Shown: in pieces, positions 9,187 through 16,484 of the stretch
How the letters are laid out: each line of letters opens with the position of its first letter
Numbering within the stretch: position 1 is the stretch's first letter
From: Streptomyces formicae
GTDB lineage: Bacteria; Actinomycetota; Actinomycetes; Streptomycetales; Streptomycetaceae
Assembly: GCF_002556545.1 (NCBI RefSeq)
Contig: NZ_CP022685.1
Coordinates: 7,976,001 to 8,040,000 of the forward strand
Reading direction: 5' to 3'
DNA: 64,000 nucleotides
The notes under the pieces: model-generated
The model's input: the letters and a program-made list of their open reading frames with translations, nothing else
What the model was told of the DNA's origin: nothing
Databases searched by the model: none
Position numbers and translations under genes: made by a program

Positions 9187-9339
9187 ATGGCGGTACTCGC
9201 TGTATGCATCCCACCAGTCATGCTGGGCGTGGTCCTGGCACTCGGCCGGTACGAGGAGTTGCTGCTGCCGCCCGCACGGAACCCGGACGAGACGGACGGT
9301 GCACGGCGTCACGCCCGCCACGCCCGCCACGCCGCGTGA
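9187..9339 (+). CDS. Small single-span membrane protein (hypothetical)
   Basis: A 50-residue product beginning MAVLAVCIPPVMLGVVLALG, one probable membrane helix, followed by RYEELLLPP and a His/Arg-rich tail (ARRHARHARHAA). The ATG at 9187 follows GGGAGGGCAGGGG, a usable ribosome site. Similar tiny proteins with the LGxxLALGRYEE pattern occur in other Streptomyces as far as I recall; no function is known. It occupies the otherwise gene-free 9.03-9.64 kb stretch between the CBS gene and the sigma factor. Coding status rests only on the ribosome site and the clean helix. Confidence 0.5.
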   Translation: MAVLAVCIPPVMLGVVLALGRYEELLLPPARNPDETDGARRHARHARHAA

Positions 9340-9462
9340 CGCGGCAGCACACGGTGCCGCTCCGGGGCGCATGACCGGGGCGGCACCGTCGCGCCCGGCC
9401 GCTGGGGGCCGCCCTCGGCGCCCTTCCGGGCGTCCGGCAGGACCCGCAGGAAACCTCGCGGT

Positions 9463-9487
9463 GTTTGTCAGCACAAGTGCTGGGCAG
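9463..9487 (+). promoter_or_regulatory. Possible SigB-like promoter of the sigma factor gene
   Basis: GTTT at 9463-9466, a 15-nt spacer and GGGCAG at 9482-9487 resemble a SigB-type promoter, with a weak -10. The spacer holds the palindrome AGCAC-AA-GTGCT (9470-9481), which could be an operator. The ATG at 9640 is about 150 nt downstream. SigB-family genes are often self-activated, hence worth noting. Confidence 0.25.
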
Positions 9488-9639
9488 GCGAAGGAGAGTG
9501 CTTCGGACAGGAGGCACGTCCGTGGGAGTGGCGGTTGAGTCAACCCCGGGTGTGCCTCGTCGTTTTCCGACTTGTGCACGAACTCCCACGGTGACCGTCC
9601 AGTCAAGGCACGCACCTATTGAGGGAGTTGCGACGCACC

Positions 9640-10476
9640 ATGCGATCCCACACGACCACCGTCCCGGCGACCAGGAACGCGACCACCGTCCCCGCCAGGA
9701 CCAAGCGGCATCCGCACGACGACGCCCCGGACACCACGGCCGCCTTCGAGCAGCTCGTCGAGATGGAGGACGGACCCGAGCGGGACACCCTGCGCCAGGA
9801 AGTCGTCGAGGTCTGGCTGCCCATGTCCGAGCGTCTCGCGGGGCGCTTCCGCAATCGGGGCGAGTCCCTGGACGACCTGCGCCAGGTCGCGGCCCTCGGG
9901 CTCGTCAAGGCAGTGGACCGCTATGACCCCCGCCGCGGCACCGCGTTCGAGAGCTACGCCGTACCGACCGTCACCGGTGAGATCAAGCGGCACTTCCGCG
10001 ACCACATGTGGACCCTGCACGTGCCGCGCCGCGTCCAGGACCTGCGCAACCGCGTGCGCTTCGCCCGCCAGGACCTCGCCCAGACGGTCTCGGGGCGCGC
10101 CCCGACGATCGCCGAGATCGCCGAACACGCGCAGATGAGCGAGGAGGACGCGAAGGCGGGGCTCGAGGCGCTCGACAGCTTCACCGCCCTCTCCCTCGAC
10201 GCGGAACTCCCGGGCAGCGAGGACGGCTACTCGCTGAGCGACGCCCTCGGCGGGCCCGACCCCGCGCTCGACGTCGTCATCGACCGCGAGGCCGTCAAGC
10301 CGCGCATCGCGCAGTTGCCCGAGCGCGAACGCACCATCCTCTACATGCGGTTCTTCGGCGACATGACCCAGAGCAGCATCGCCGACGAGATGGGCATCTC
10401 GCAGATGCACGTCTCGCGGCTGATCAGCCGCTGCTGCGACCGGCTGCGCGACCAGGTGATGCGGGACGCCGCGTAA
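9640..10476 (+). CDS. RNA polymerase sigma factor, SigB/SigF/SigG family
   Basis: A 278-residue alternative sigma factor that directs RNA polymerase to stress or development promoters. Region 2 is complete (LDDLRQVAALGLVKAVDRYD, then RGTAFESYAVPTVTGEIKRH), region 3 follows (VPRRVQDLRNRVRFAR, PTIAEIAEHAQMSEEDAKAG), and region 4 has the helix-turn-helix PERERTILYMRFFGDMTQSS then IADEMGISQMHVSRLISRC. No region 1.1 and no ECF features, so group 3. An N-terminal Thr/Arg-rich tail of about 35 residues precedes the core. ATG 9640 has GAGGGAG upstream; a TTG at 9621 is not in a better context. No anti-sigma gene adjoins it. A strong hairpin ends it. Confidence 0.92.
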   Translation: MRSHTTTVPATRNATTVPARTKRHPHDDAPDTTAAFEQLVEMEDGPERDTLRQEVVEVWLPMSERLAGRFRNRGESLDDLRQVAALGLVKAVDRYDPRRGTAFESYAVPTVTGEIKRHFRDHMWTLHVPRRVQDLRNRVRFARQDLAQTVSGRAPTIAEIAEHAQMSEEDAKAGLEALDSFTALSLDAELPGSEDGYSLSDALGGPDPALDVVIDREAVKPRIAQLPERERTILYMRFFGDMTQSSIADEMGISQMHVSRLISRCCDRLRDQVMRDAA

Positions 10477-10501
10477 CGCGCGAGGCCCCGCCGCACGACG
10501 C

Positions 10502-10540
10502 GCGGCGGCCCCCGTTCTCCTTCTCAACGGGGGCCGCCGC
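10502..10540. terminator. Strong bidirectional hairpin terminator
   Basis: Perfect 15-bp stem, GCGGCGGCCCCCGTT at 10502-10516 and AACGGGGGCCGCCGC at 10526-10540, with a 9-nt loop. It sits between the convergent sigma factor and DedA genes and should stop transcription from both sides. Confidence 0.85.
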
Positions 10541-10591
10541 CGTGCTGGACGACGCGTGCGATGGGGTCGTGCGAAGGGCGCTTCGGCCGCG

Positions 10592-11248
10592 TCAGGCGGC
10601 GTTCCGGGTCTCCTCCTTGGCGGGCACCTCCCGCGGCTCGGCCTTGGGGGCGCGGCGGTGCCGGAGCCAGCGGACGCCCTCGTGCAGCAGGGTGACCGAG
10701 AAGGCGATGCCGAGGCCGAGCGCGACACCGTACAGCGGGGTGTCCTCGAAGGCGGCGCCGCCCACGTAGCCGAGGCAGGCCGAGTAGATGGCCCAGGACG
10801 ACGCGGCGATCGCGTCGAAGAAGGTGAAGGAGCGGCGCGGGAAGCCGGTGGCGCCGGTGGTGAGCGTCGCCGCCGTGCGGCCGCCGGGGATGTAGCGGGC
10901 GACGACGAGGACGAGGCCGCCGCGCTCCTCCAGCATCTTGCCCACCCGGTCGTACGCCTTGCGGCTGCGGCTCTCCGGCTTGAGTTTGGCGAAGATCTTC
11001 TGTCCGGACGCGCGCCCGATCCAATAGGAGATGTGGTCACCCGTGAAGGCGCCGAGCGCGGCCACGACGATCACGAGCACGAGCTGGGGATCGCCGGTCG
11101 AGGCGGCGAACACTCCCAGGGTGATCACCAGCGTCTCGCTGGGGACCACCGGGAAGAAGCCGTCCAGTGCGGCGATGCCGAAGAGCACCACGTACACCCA
11201 CGGAGAGGTGACGAAGCCTTCGACTGCATGGATGATCGCGTCGTTCAT
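10592..11248 (-). CDS. DedA family membrane protein
   Basis: A 218-residue inner-membrane protein of the DedA/VTT family, implicated in lipid scrambling and membrane homeostasis (family knowledge). Family marks: an N-terminal re-entrant segment with FGIAALDGFFPVVPSETLV, then GDHISYWIGRASGQK, the charged loop with RYIPGGRTAATLTTG, and FPRRSFTFFDAIAASSWAIY. About five hydrophobic segments are visible, and the C-terminus is basic and cytosolic. The ATG at 11248 was preferred to an in-frame start at 11299, since the MNDAIIHAVEGF start places the first helix correctly. A second DedA gene is at 13918-14535. Confidence 0.88.
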   Translation of the reverse strand: MNDAIIHAVEGFVTSPWVYVVLFGIAALDGFFPVVPSETLVITLGVFAASTGDPQLVLVIVVAALGAFTGDHISYWIGRASGQKIFAKLKPESRSRKAYDRVGKMLEERGGLVLVVARYIPGGRTAATLTTGATGFPRRSFTFFDAIAASSWAIYSACLGYVGGAAFEDTPLYGVALGLGIAFSVTLLHEGVRWLRHRRAPKAEPREVPAKEETRNAA

Positions 11249-11418
11249 GACAGCCAGCGTAGGAATCGGGACCCGCCCCGCGCTGCGCACGATCGGCACG
11301 ACTTACCCCCGACTTTCGTCGAGTGCCGGGCGGCCCGCCGCACTCCTTAAGGAGGAGCCCGACCCTCACCCGGCCGGGGGGCGAGCGCGCGCGGGAGGGT
11401 CGCGGTCGCGCTCTGATG

Positions 11419-11444
11419 GGCTCGTACGGCCAGGTCCTGGGTAC
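11419..11444 (+). promoter_or_regulatory. Possible SigB-type promoter before the aminotransferase-like gene
   Basis: GGCT (11419-11422), a 16-nt spacer and GGGTAC (11439-11444) match GNNT-N14-16-GGGTAC. A leader of roughly 40 nt would precede the ATG at 11493. The rest of the 11.25-11.49 kb gap shows nothing else recognisable. Confidence 0.4.
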
Positions 11445-11492
11445 GCACAGTCGCGAAGGGACGGAAAGCCACGTGAGCGCACGGAGGTACGC

Positions 11493-12740
11493 ATGCGGCG
11501 GACGGACCCCGAAGGGCGCGGGCCCGTCCGGTACGGGCCGCCCCCGCCGGAGCCGGGCCTTCCGGTGCTGCCCGAAGTGGCGGCGGCCGCCGCGGCCGCC
11601 GCGGGCAGGTCCCACGGCGAACCCCCGGGCGGCGGCCCCGTACTCCTCGACGCCGCCTGCGGCTACTGGTCCCGGCGCGGGCTGCCCGCCGAACGCGACC
11701 ACGTCGTCGCGGCCCCCGGCGCCCCCGCACTGCTGCTCGCCCTGACCGCGGCCCTCGGCGGCGACGTCCTGCTGCCCCGGCCCTGCCCGGCCTGGTGGGC
11801 GCCCCAGGCGCGGCTGCTCGGCCGCGCGGTCTACCACGTGCCGACCCCCGCGGAGTGCGGCGGCGTCCCCGACCCGTACGCGCTCCTGGAGACCGTCCGC
11901 CGCGTCCGCGCCGAGGGCGGCAGACCCCGGCTCCTCGTGCTCTCCGTCGCCGACGACCCGACCGCCACCGTGCCGCCTCCCGAAGTGCTGCACGAGGCCG
12001 TCGAAGCGGCCGCCGACGAGGGTCTGCACGTGATCAGCGACGAGACGTGGCGCGACACCCTGCACCGGCCCCGCGACACCGTCCTGATCGGACCCGCGGA
12101 GATGGACCACGCGCGCGTGACGGTCCTCTCCGACCTCTCGGGCGCCTTCCTGCCCCCGGCGCTGCCCGCGGCCGTGGCGCGCTTCCCCGCCACCGCGGCG
12201 GGCAGCGCGCTGCGGGCCCGCACCCTGGACGTCCTCGCGGCGCTCGGCGCCGTGCCCGGGGGCCCGGCCGCCGCGGCCGCGGCGTACGCGCTCGGGGAGC
12301 CGGACGAGATCGGCGATCGCCTCACCTCGGCCGTCCGCCTGCACGCGCGCGTGGCCGCCGCCGCGCAGCGCGCCGTGCTCGCGGCGGGTGCCCTGGCCAG
12401 GCCCCCGCAGGCGGGTCGGCACCTCTACGCCGACCTCGGCCCGCTGCGCCCCGCGCTCGCCGCGCGCGGTGTCGCCGACGCGCAGGACCTGGAGGACTTC
12501 CTCGGTGACCGGCTCGGCATGCCCGCACCCGGCGGCCACCGCTTCGGCGACGAGATCGACGCCCTGCGCGTACGCCTGACCACGGGGCCGCTGCTCGGTT
12601 CGACACCGGACGAGCGCATGGCGTCCCTCGCCGCACCCGACCCACTGGAATTGCCGCATGTGGAACGGGCGTTGAGCAGGTTCGGATCGGCCTTCGACGA
12701 TCTCCGCGCAGAAGCCCAGCGAATGGAGCCTCCTCGGTGA
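11493..12740 (+). CDS. Aminotransferase class I/II-like protein lacking the PLP lysine
   Basis: A 415-residue protein with the fold-type I aminotransferase layout. It has an N-terminal lid region, AAPGAPALLLALTAAL where substrate-binding helices start, LLPRPCPAWW at the active-site aromatic position, and HVISDETWRDTL, equivalent to the conserved ISDE that contacts the PLP ring nitrogen. Where the Schiff-base lysine should follow (normally SxSK), the sequence reads VLSDLSGAFLPP: Gly replaces Lys. In fact I find no lysine anywhere in the 415 residues. It is therefore unlikely to be a PLP aminotransferase and may be a binding or regulatory relative. ATG 11493 has GGAGGT 4 nt upstream. It overlaps the next gene by GTGA. 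Confidence 0.8.
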   Translation: MRRTDPEGRGPVRYGPPPPEPGLPVLPEVAAAAAAAAGRSHGEPPGGGPVLLDAACGYWSRRGLPAERDHVVAAPGAPALLLALTAALGGDVLLPRPCPAWWAPQARLLGRAVYHVPTPAECGGVPDPYALLETVRRVRAEGGRPRLLVLSVADDPTATVPPPEVLHEAVEAAADEGLHVISDETWRDTLHRPRDTVLIGPAEMDHARVTVLSDLSGAFLPPALPAAVARFPATAAGSALRARTLDVLAALGAVPGGPAAAAAAYALGEPDEIGDRLTSAVRLHARVAAAAQRAVLAAGALARPPQAGRHLYADLGPLRPALAARGVADAQDLEDFLGDRLGMPAPGGHRFGDEIDALRVRLTTGPLLGSTPDERMASLAAPDPLELPHVERALSRFGSAFDDLRAEAQRMEPPR

Positions 12741-13855
12741 CCCAGCAGGCGCAACAGACGCAGCAGATGCAGCAGGCGCAAGAGGCGCAGCGAGTGCAGC
12801 AGGCACAGCAGGCGCAGCAGGCGCAAGAGGTGCAGAGGAGCCAGCAGCAGGTGGCCTCCCCGCCGCACGCGCCGTCCCCGCCGCACACGCCCTCCCCGCC
12901 GCGGGCGCCCGGCGGGAGCCGCCGGTGGCCGAAGTCGTTCGCCGACCGGCTGACCGCCCCGTTGCCAGGGCTCCGCGCCTTCGCGCGCTTCGCCCGCGAG
13001 GGCGCCCTGCGGCCGCGCCCCGACGGGCTGGCGGACATCCAGAGACTGCCCTTCGACCCCGGCCCGCTGCCGCGCGTCGACGCGGACACCGTCGCCGTCA
13101 CCTGGGCGGGACACGCCAGTTGGGTGCTGCGCGTCGGCGGGCTCACCGTCCTCACCGACCCCGTCTGGTCCCGCAAGATCCTCGGCACCCCGGCCCGGGT
13201 CACTCCGGTGGGTGTCGCCTGGAGCGCCCTGCCGCGCGTCGACGCGGTCGTCATCAGCCACAACCACTACGACCACCTGGACGCCCCGACCCTGCGCAGA
13301 ATCCCCAGGGACACCCCGGTCTTCGTGCCCGCGGGACTCGGCCGCTGGTTCACCCGCCGCCGCTTCAGCGAGGTCACCGAACTCGACTGGTGGGAGGGGG
13401 CCGAACTGGGCGGAGTGCGCTTCGACTTCGTGCCCGCGCACCACTGGTCCAAGCGGAGCCTCCTCGACACGTGCCGCACGCTGTGGGGCGGCTGGGTGCT
13501 CACCGACGCGCGAGGGCAGCGGGTCTACTTCGCGGGCGACACCGGATACGGCCACTGGTTCGAACGGATCGGTGCCCGCTACCCCGGCATCGACCTGGCG
13601 CTGCTGCCGATCGGCGCGTACGACCCGCGCTGGTGGCTCAGCGACGTGCACTGCGACCCGGAGGAGGCGGTCCGCGCCGCCACCGACCTCGGGGCGCGGC
13701 GGATGGCCCCCATGCACTGGGGCACGTTCCTGCTCTCCGCCGAGCCGGTGCTCGAACCGCTCACCAGGGTGCGTACGGCATGGGAGAAGGCGGGCCTGCC
13801 GCGCGAGGACCTGTGGGACCTGCCGGTGGGGGCGTCGCGGGTGCTCGCCGCCTGA
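12737..13855 (+). CDS. NAPE-PLD-like metallo-beta-lactamase-fold hydrolase with Gln-rich N-terminus
   Basis: A 372-residue protein. From residue 60 or so it matches the N-acylphosphatidylethanolamine phospholipase D type of metallo-hydrolase: VTWAGHASWVLRVGGLTVLT, the zinc site VISHNHYDHLDAPTLRRI, PAHHWSKRSLLDTCRTLWGG, FAGDTGYGHWFERIG and a final APMHWGTFLL with the last ligand His. The predicted reaction is hydrolysis of a phospholipid-type phosphodiester (inference). The first 37 or so residues are Gln/Ala repeats, then SPPH/SPPR repeats; no signal peptide is seen. GTG start at 12737 overlaps the aminotransferase-like gene by 4 bp, so they are co-translated. Confidence 0.85.
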   Translation: MTQQAQQTQQMQQAQEAQRVQQAQQAQQAQEVQRSQQQVASPPHAPSPPHTPSPPRAPGGSRRWPKSFADRLTAPLPGLRAFARFAREGALRPRPDGLADIQRLPFDPGPLPRVDADTVAVTWAGHASWVLRVGGLTVLTDPVWSRKILGTPARVTPVGVAWSALPRVDAVVISHNHYDHLDAPTLRRIPRDTPVFVPAGLGRWFTRRRFSEVTELDWWEGAELGGVRFDFVPAHHWSKRSLLDTCRTLWGGWVLTDARGQRVYFAGDTGYGHWFERIGARYPGIDLALLPIGAYDPRWWLSDVHCDPEEAVRAATDLGARRMAPMHWGTFLLSAEPVLEPLTRVRTAWEKAGLPREDLWDLPVGASRVLAA

Positions 13856-13857
13856 GA

Positions 13858-13909
13858 TCTCCTGGCCCGGGGCTGGCCCGGAGCTGGCCCGGGGCGCCGG
13901 GCCAGGAGA
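13858..13909. terminator. Hairpin between convergent genes
   Basis: TCTCCTGGCCCGG (13858-13870) pairs perfectly with CCGGGCCAGGAGA (13897-13909), a 13-bp stem. The 26-nt loop carries further copies of CTGGCCCGG, so alternative pairings are possible. It lies directly after one stop and just before the other, as expected for a shared terminator. Confidence 0.75.
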
Positions 13910-13917
13910 GCCTGGCG

Positions 13918-14535
13918 CTAGGCCGTGTGCCCCCGGAGCCTGCGCCACACCGCGGGCGCCACGCTGATCAGGACCGTCAGGCCGATGGCCAGCGCGACGC
14001 CCTGCCACGGCTCCTTGAACAGGGAGCCGCCCAGGATGCCGATCAGCTGGTACGTCGCGGCCCAGGCCAGACACGCGGGCGCGTTGCCGCGCGCGAACCT
14101 GCGCAGCGGCATCTTCGCCATCAGGCACGCCAGCATCACCGGGATCCGGCCCGCGGGGACGAGCCGGGACAGCACGAGGACGAGGACGCCGTGGTCGTCG
14201 AGCTTCTCCTGCGCCTGCCGCAGCCGCTCCTCCGGCGCCCGGTCGCGGATCGCCGCGAGCCAGCGCGAGCCGTTCTTCGACCGCATGCCGCGCCGCCCGA
14301 GCCAGTACAGACCCATGTCGCCGATGAACGCCGCGAGCGCCGCGACGCCGAAGACGATCAGCAGCGAGAACGGCGAGGTCTGGTGGAAGGCGACCACCGC
14401 CGCCGAACTCACCAGCGCGCCCGTCGGCACCACGGGCACCAGCGCACCGATGACCACCAGCAGGAACAGCGAGGGGTAGCCCGCCGCCTGCTGCGTGCTC
14501 TCCGGCGTCACATGGGAGGCCGCCGCCCACATCAC
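13918..14535 (-). CDS. DedA family membrane protein (second copy)
   Basis: A 205-residue VTT/DedA-type membrane protein, quite different from the copy at 10.6 kb. Visible marks: LLVVIGALVPVVPTGALVSS near the start, FIGDMGLYWLGRRGM, the loop SRLVPAGRIPVMLACL and MPLRRFARGNAPACLAWAA, ending in a long hydrophobic helix. DedA proteins are linked to lipid scrambling and envelope integrity (family knowledge). Start: GTG 14535 or ATG 14532, with GGAGG upstream. The GTG shares GTGA with the stop of the metallo-hydrolase gene upstream, so the two are an operon, which supports a joint lipid role. Confidence 0.85.
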   Translation of the reverse strand: MMWAAASHVTPESTQQAAGYPSLFLLVVIGALVPVVPTGALVSSAAVVAFHQTSPFSLLIVFGVAALAAFIGDMGLYWLGRRGMRSKNGSRWLAAIRDRAPEERLRQAQEKLDDHGVLVLVLSRLVPAGRIPVMLACLMAKMPLRRFARGNAPACLAWAATYQLIGILGGSLFKEPWQGVALAIGLTVLISVAPAVWRRLRGHTA

Positions 14536-15308
14536 TTGGCGACCTCCGGCCGGACCCGCTCGCCGTGCGCCAGCCGGTGCACGCTCACCTCCGGCGCGAG
14601 ACGGGCCGCCTGGCGCACGAACTCCTGGCCCGGCGCGTGGAACTCATGGGGGCGCACGGCGTCCATCCCGATCGGCCAGTACGTGCCGTAGTGCACCGGG
14701 ATCGCGCTGCGGGGCGCGATCCGGGCGAGTGCTTCGGCGGCGCGGGAGGGGTTCAGGTGGCCGTGGCCGAGGTAGGGGCCCCAGCCGCCGACGGGCAGCA
14801 GTGCCACGTCGACCTCGCCGACCTCTGCCGCCATGTCGTCGAAGAGGCCGGTGTCACCGGCGAAGTAGGTGCGGGCCTCTCCGTGCACGACGAAACCCAG
14901 TGCGGGGGAGAGGTGTGGTCCGAGCGGCAGTCGCCGTCCGTCGTGCTGCGCGGGGACCACGCGGACGACGAGGTCGGCGATGCGGACCTCGTCGCCCGGC
15001 GCGACCTCGGTGAAGCGCAGTTGGGGCAGTCTGCGGGTCAGTCCTGGTACCGAGCGCGCGGCCCCGCGCGGGATGAGCGCGCGCGTGCCGGGCGTGAGCC
15101 GCGCGAGCGACGGTACGTGCAGATGATCGGCGTGCAGATGCGAAAGGAGCACGACGTCGGCGACGGCGGCGCCCGGTGGTGGCGGTGCGCCCCTGCGGCG
15201 CCGCAGGTGCGCCAGGCGGCGCGCGAACAGGGGGTCGGTCAGTACGCGGACGCCCGAGTCCTCGACCGTGCAGGTGGCGTGGCCCCACCATGTGACCTCG
15301 ACGGGCAC
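14532..15308 (-). CDS. UlaG-like metallo-beta-lactamase-fold hydrolase
   Basis: A 258-residue MBL-fold hydrolase. Marks are VTWWGHATCTVEDSGVRVLT at the N-terminus, the zinc motif LLSHLHADHLHVPSL (HxHxDH), RVVPAQHDGRR, YFAGDTGLFDDMA and IPVHYGTYWPIG with the final ligand. It lacks the HWS..RTLWGG block of the NAPE-PLD type, so it is a shorter, more generic cousin of the 12.7-kb gene; substrate unknown. The GTG at 15308 has AAGGAGGA upstream. It is the first gene of a pair with the DedA gene. Confidence 0.82.
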   Translation of the reverse strand: MPVEVTWWGHATCTVEDSGVRVLTDPLFARRLAHLRRRRGAPPPPGAAVADVVLLSHLHADHLHVPSLARLTPGTRALIPRGAARSVPGLTRRLPQLRFTEVAPGDEVRIADLVVRVVPAQHDGRRLPLGPHLSPALGFVVHGEARTYFAGDTGLFDDMAAEVGEVDVALLPVGGWGPYLGHGHLNPSRAAEALARIAPRSAIPVHYGTYWPIGMDAVRPHEFHAPGQEFVRQAARLAPEVSVHRLAHGERVRPEVAK

Positions 15309-15400
15309 CCGGTTCCTCCTTCGTGCGACTGTCTCCGAGCCTACGGCCAGGAGTAGTGTCCATGGCTGACGCAGAGGTGAGCAGAGGTGAGGGGGACACC

Positions 15401-15871
15401 ATGGAAGACGCCGCGGGCATCGGCGTCGGCGTCGGGATCGGCGCCGGAATCGTTCCCGGCACCGGCATCGCCGTGGTGCGGGTCGCGGCGATCGCCAGCC
15501 TGACGCCCCTGGAGGAGCTGGAGGCCGACCCCTTCCTCGTCGACTCCCGCAGCCAGCACGCGATGTGCGCGCGGTGGGCGGCCGAACGGGGTTACGTGGT
15601 CACGCGCGAACTCGTCGTACGGGGACTGCGCGCCGACCACGCCGTGCTGTGGGGGGACGTCGAGGCGGGCCTCGTGGACCTCTTCGTCGTACCGAGCCGA
15701 CGCGTCCTCGAGCGGGCGCTGCGCTCCGCCGACGAGTTCACCGCGGAGTGTGCGCGCAGGGGGGTGCGGGTCGAGACGGCGGGGCTCGCGGAGCCTGCGT
15801 ACGACTCGGAGATGAAGGCGCATGTGCATCGGCGGCTTTCCATGCCTACGGCGGGGTACGACGGGCGCTGA
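15401..15871 (+). CDS. Conserved hypothetical protein with resolvase-like strand pattern
   Basis: A 156-residue protein I cannot name with certainty. It starts with a Gly-rich hydrophobic segment (AAGIGVGVGIGAGIVPGTGI), then a soluble domain: SRSQHAMCARWAAERGYVVT, LVDLFVVPSRRVLERALRS and FTAECARRGVRVETAGL. The order 'RWAAERGYVV ... LFVVPSRRVL ... RGVRVETA' recalls the catalytic domain of serine recombinases, but the N-terminal Arg-Ser active site is not visible, so recombinase activity is doubtful. ATG 15401 has GGTGAGGGGG upstream; an ATG at 15362 is the alternative. It is divergent from the metallo-hydrolase and followed by a repeat-filled gap. Confidence 0.55.
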   Translation: MEDAAGIGVGVGIGAGIVPGTGIAVVRVAAIASLTPLEELEADPFLVDSRSQHAMCARWAAERGYVVTRELVVRGLRADHAVLWGDVEAGLVDLFVVPSRRVLERALRSADEFTAECARRGVRVETAGLAEPAYDSEMKAHVHRRLSMPTAGYDGR

Positions 15872-15920
15872 CGCGCCGTGACTCTCACCCGCACCCACCC
15901 ACGTCCCTACCGCCCCGCAC

Positions 15921-16328
15921 CGCTTTTCCCCACCCACCCGGTGATGCCCCTCGCCCCCCACCCCGCCGCTCCGCGCCGCCCCCTCTCGGCCCCGCGGCTG
16001 CTGCCCTCCTGCTCGTCCCGCCCCCCCATACCCTGCCGCTCCGCGGCGCTCTCTCCCACCCGCCCGCCCGGTCATGCCCCTCGGCCCCGCCCACTCCCAC
16101 CCGCCGCTCCGCAGCGTCCCCCCCGCTCCGTGGCTGCTGTCGGCGCTCCGCCACCCCGCCGCGCCGCGACGGGTCTCCCGCACGGAGGGGTCGCCGCGGA
16201 GCGGCGGAGAGTGGGACGACGGTGCCGAGGTACGCAACGGGGCGGGCGGGTGGGGAAAAGCGCCGCGGAGCGGCGGGGAATGGGAGGGGCGCGGCGAACC
16301 GGAGGGAAGCAGCCACGGGGCCGAGAGG
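15921..16328. repeat. Cluster of REP-like palindromic repeats in a 613-bp gene-free gap
   Basis: The 15872-16484 gap holds no believable gene. Its left half is C-rich, its right half G-rich, and related blocks occur in both orientations. CCGCTCCGCG-type cores lie at about 15966, 16034 and 16102, and inverse cores CGCCGCGGAGCGGCGG at about 16192 and 16261. CGCTTTTCCCCACCC (15921) recurs inverted as GGTGGGGAAAAGCG (about 16249). The 26-nt block at 15984-16009, starting TCTCGGCCCCG, recurs inverted with few changes around 16301-16327. This is a mosaic of several REP-like units rather than one long hairpin; frames through it are artefacts. Confidence 0.7.
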
Positions 16329-16484
16329 GGAACGGAGGGCGCGCTGGTCGGAGGGGGCAGTGGGGCGGCGGGGCAGTGGGGTGGCGGGGTGGTGGAGCGC
16401 CGGGGTGGGGGGACCGTGGAGAGGGGCGGGGATCTTGGTGGGGGGAGGGGGTGTGGGAGGGTGGTGTCCGGTTCGGGTGGAAAC

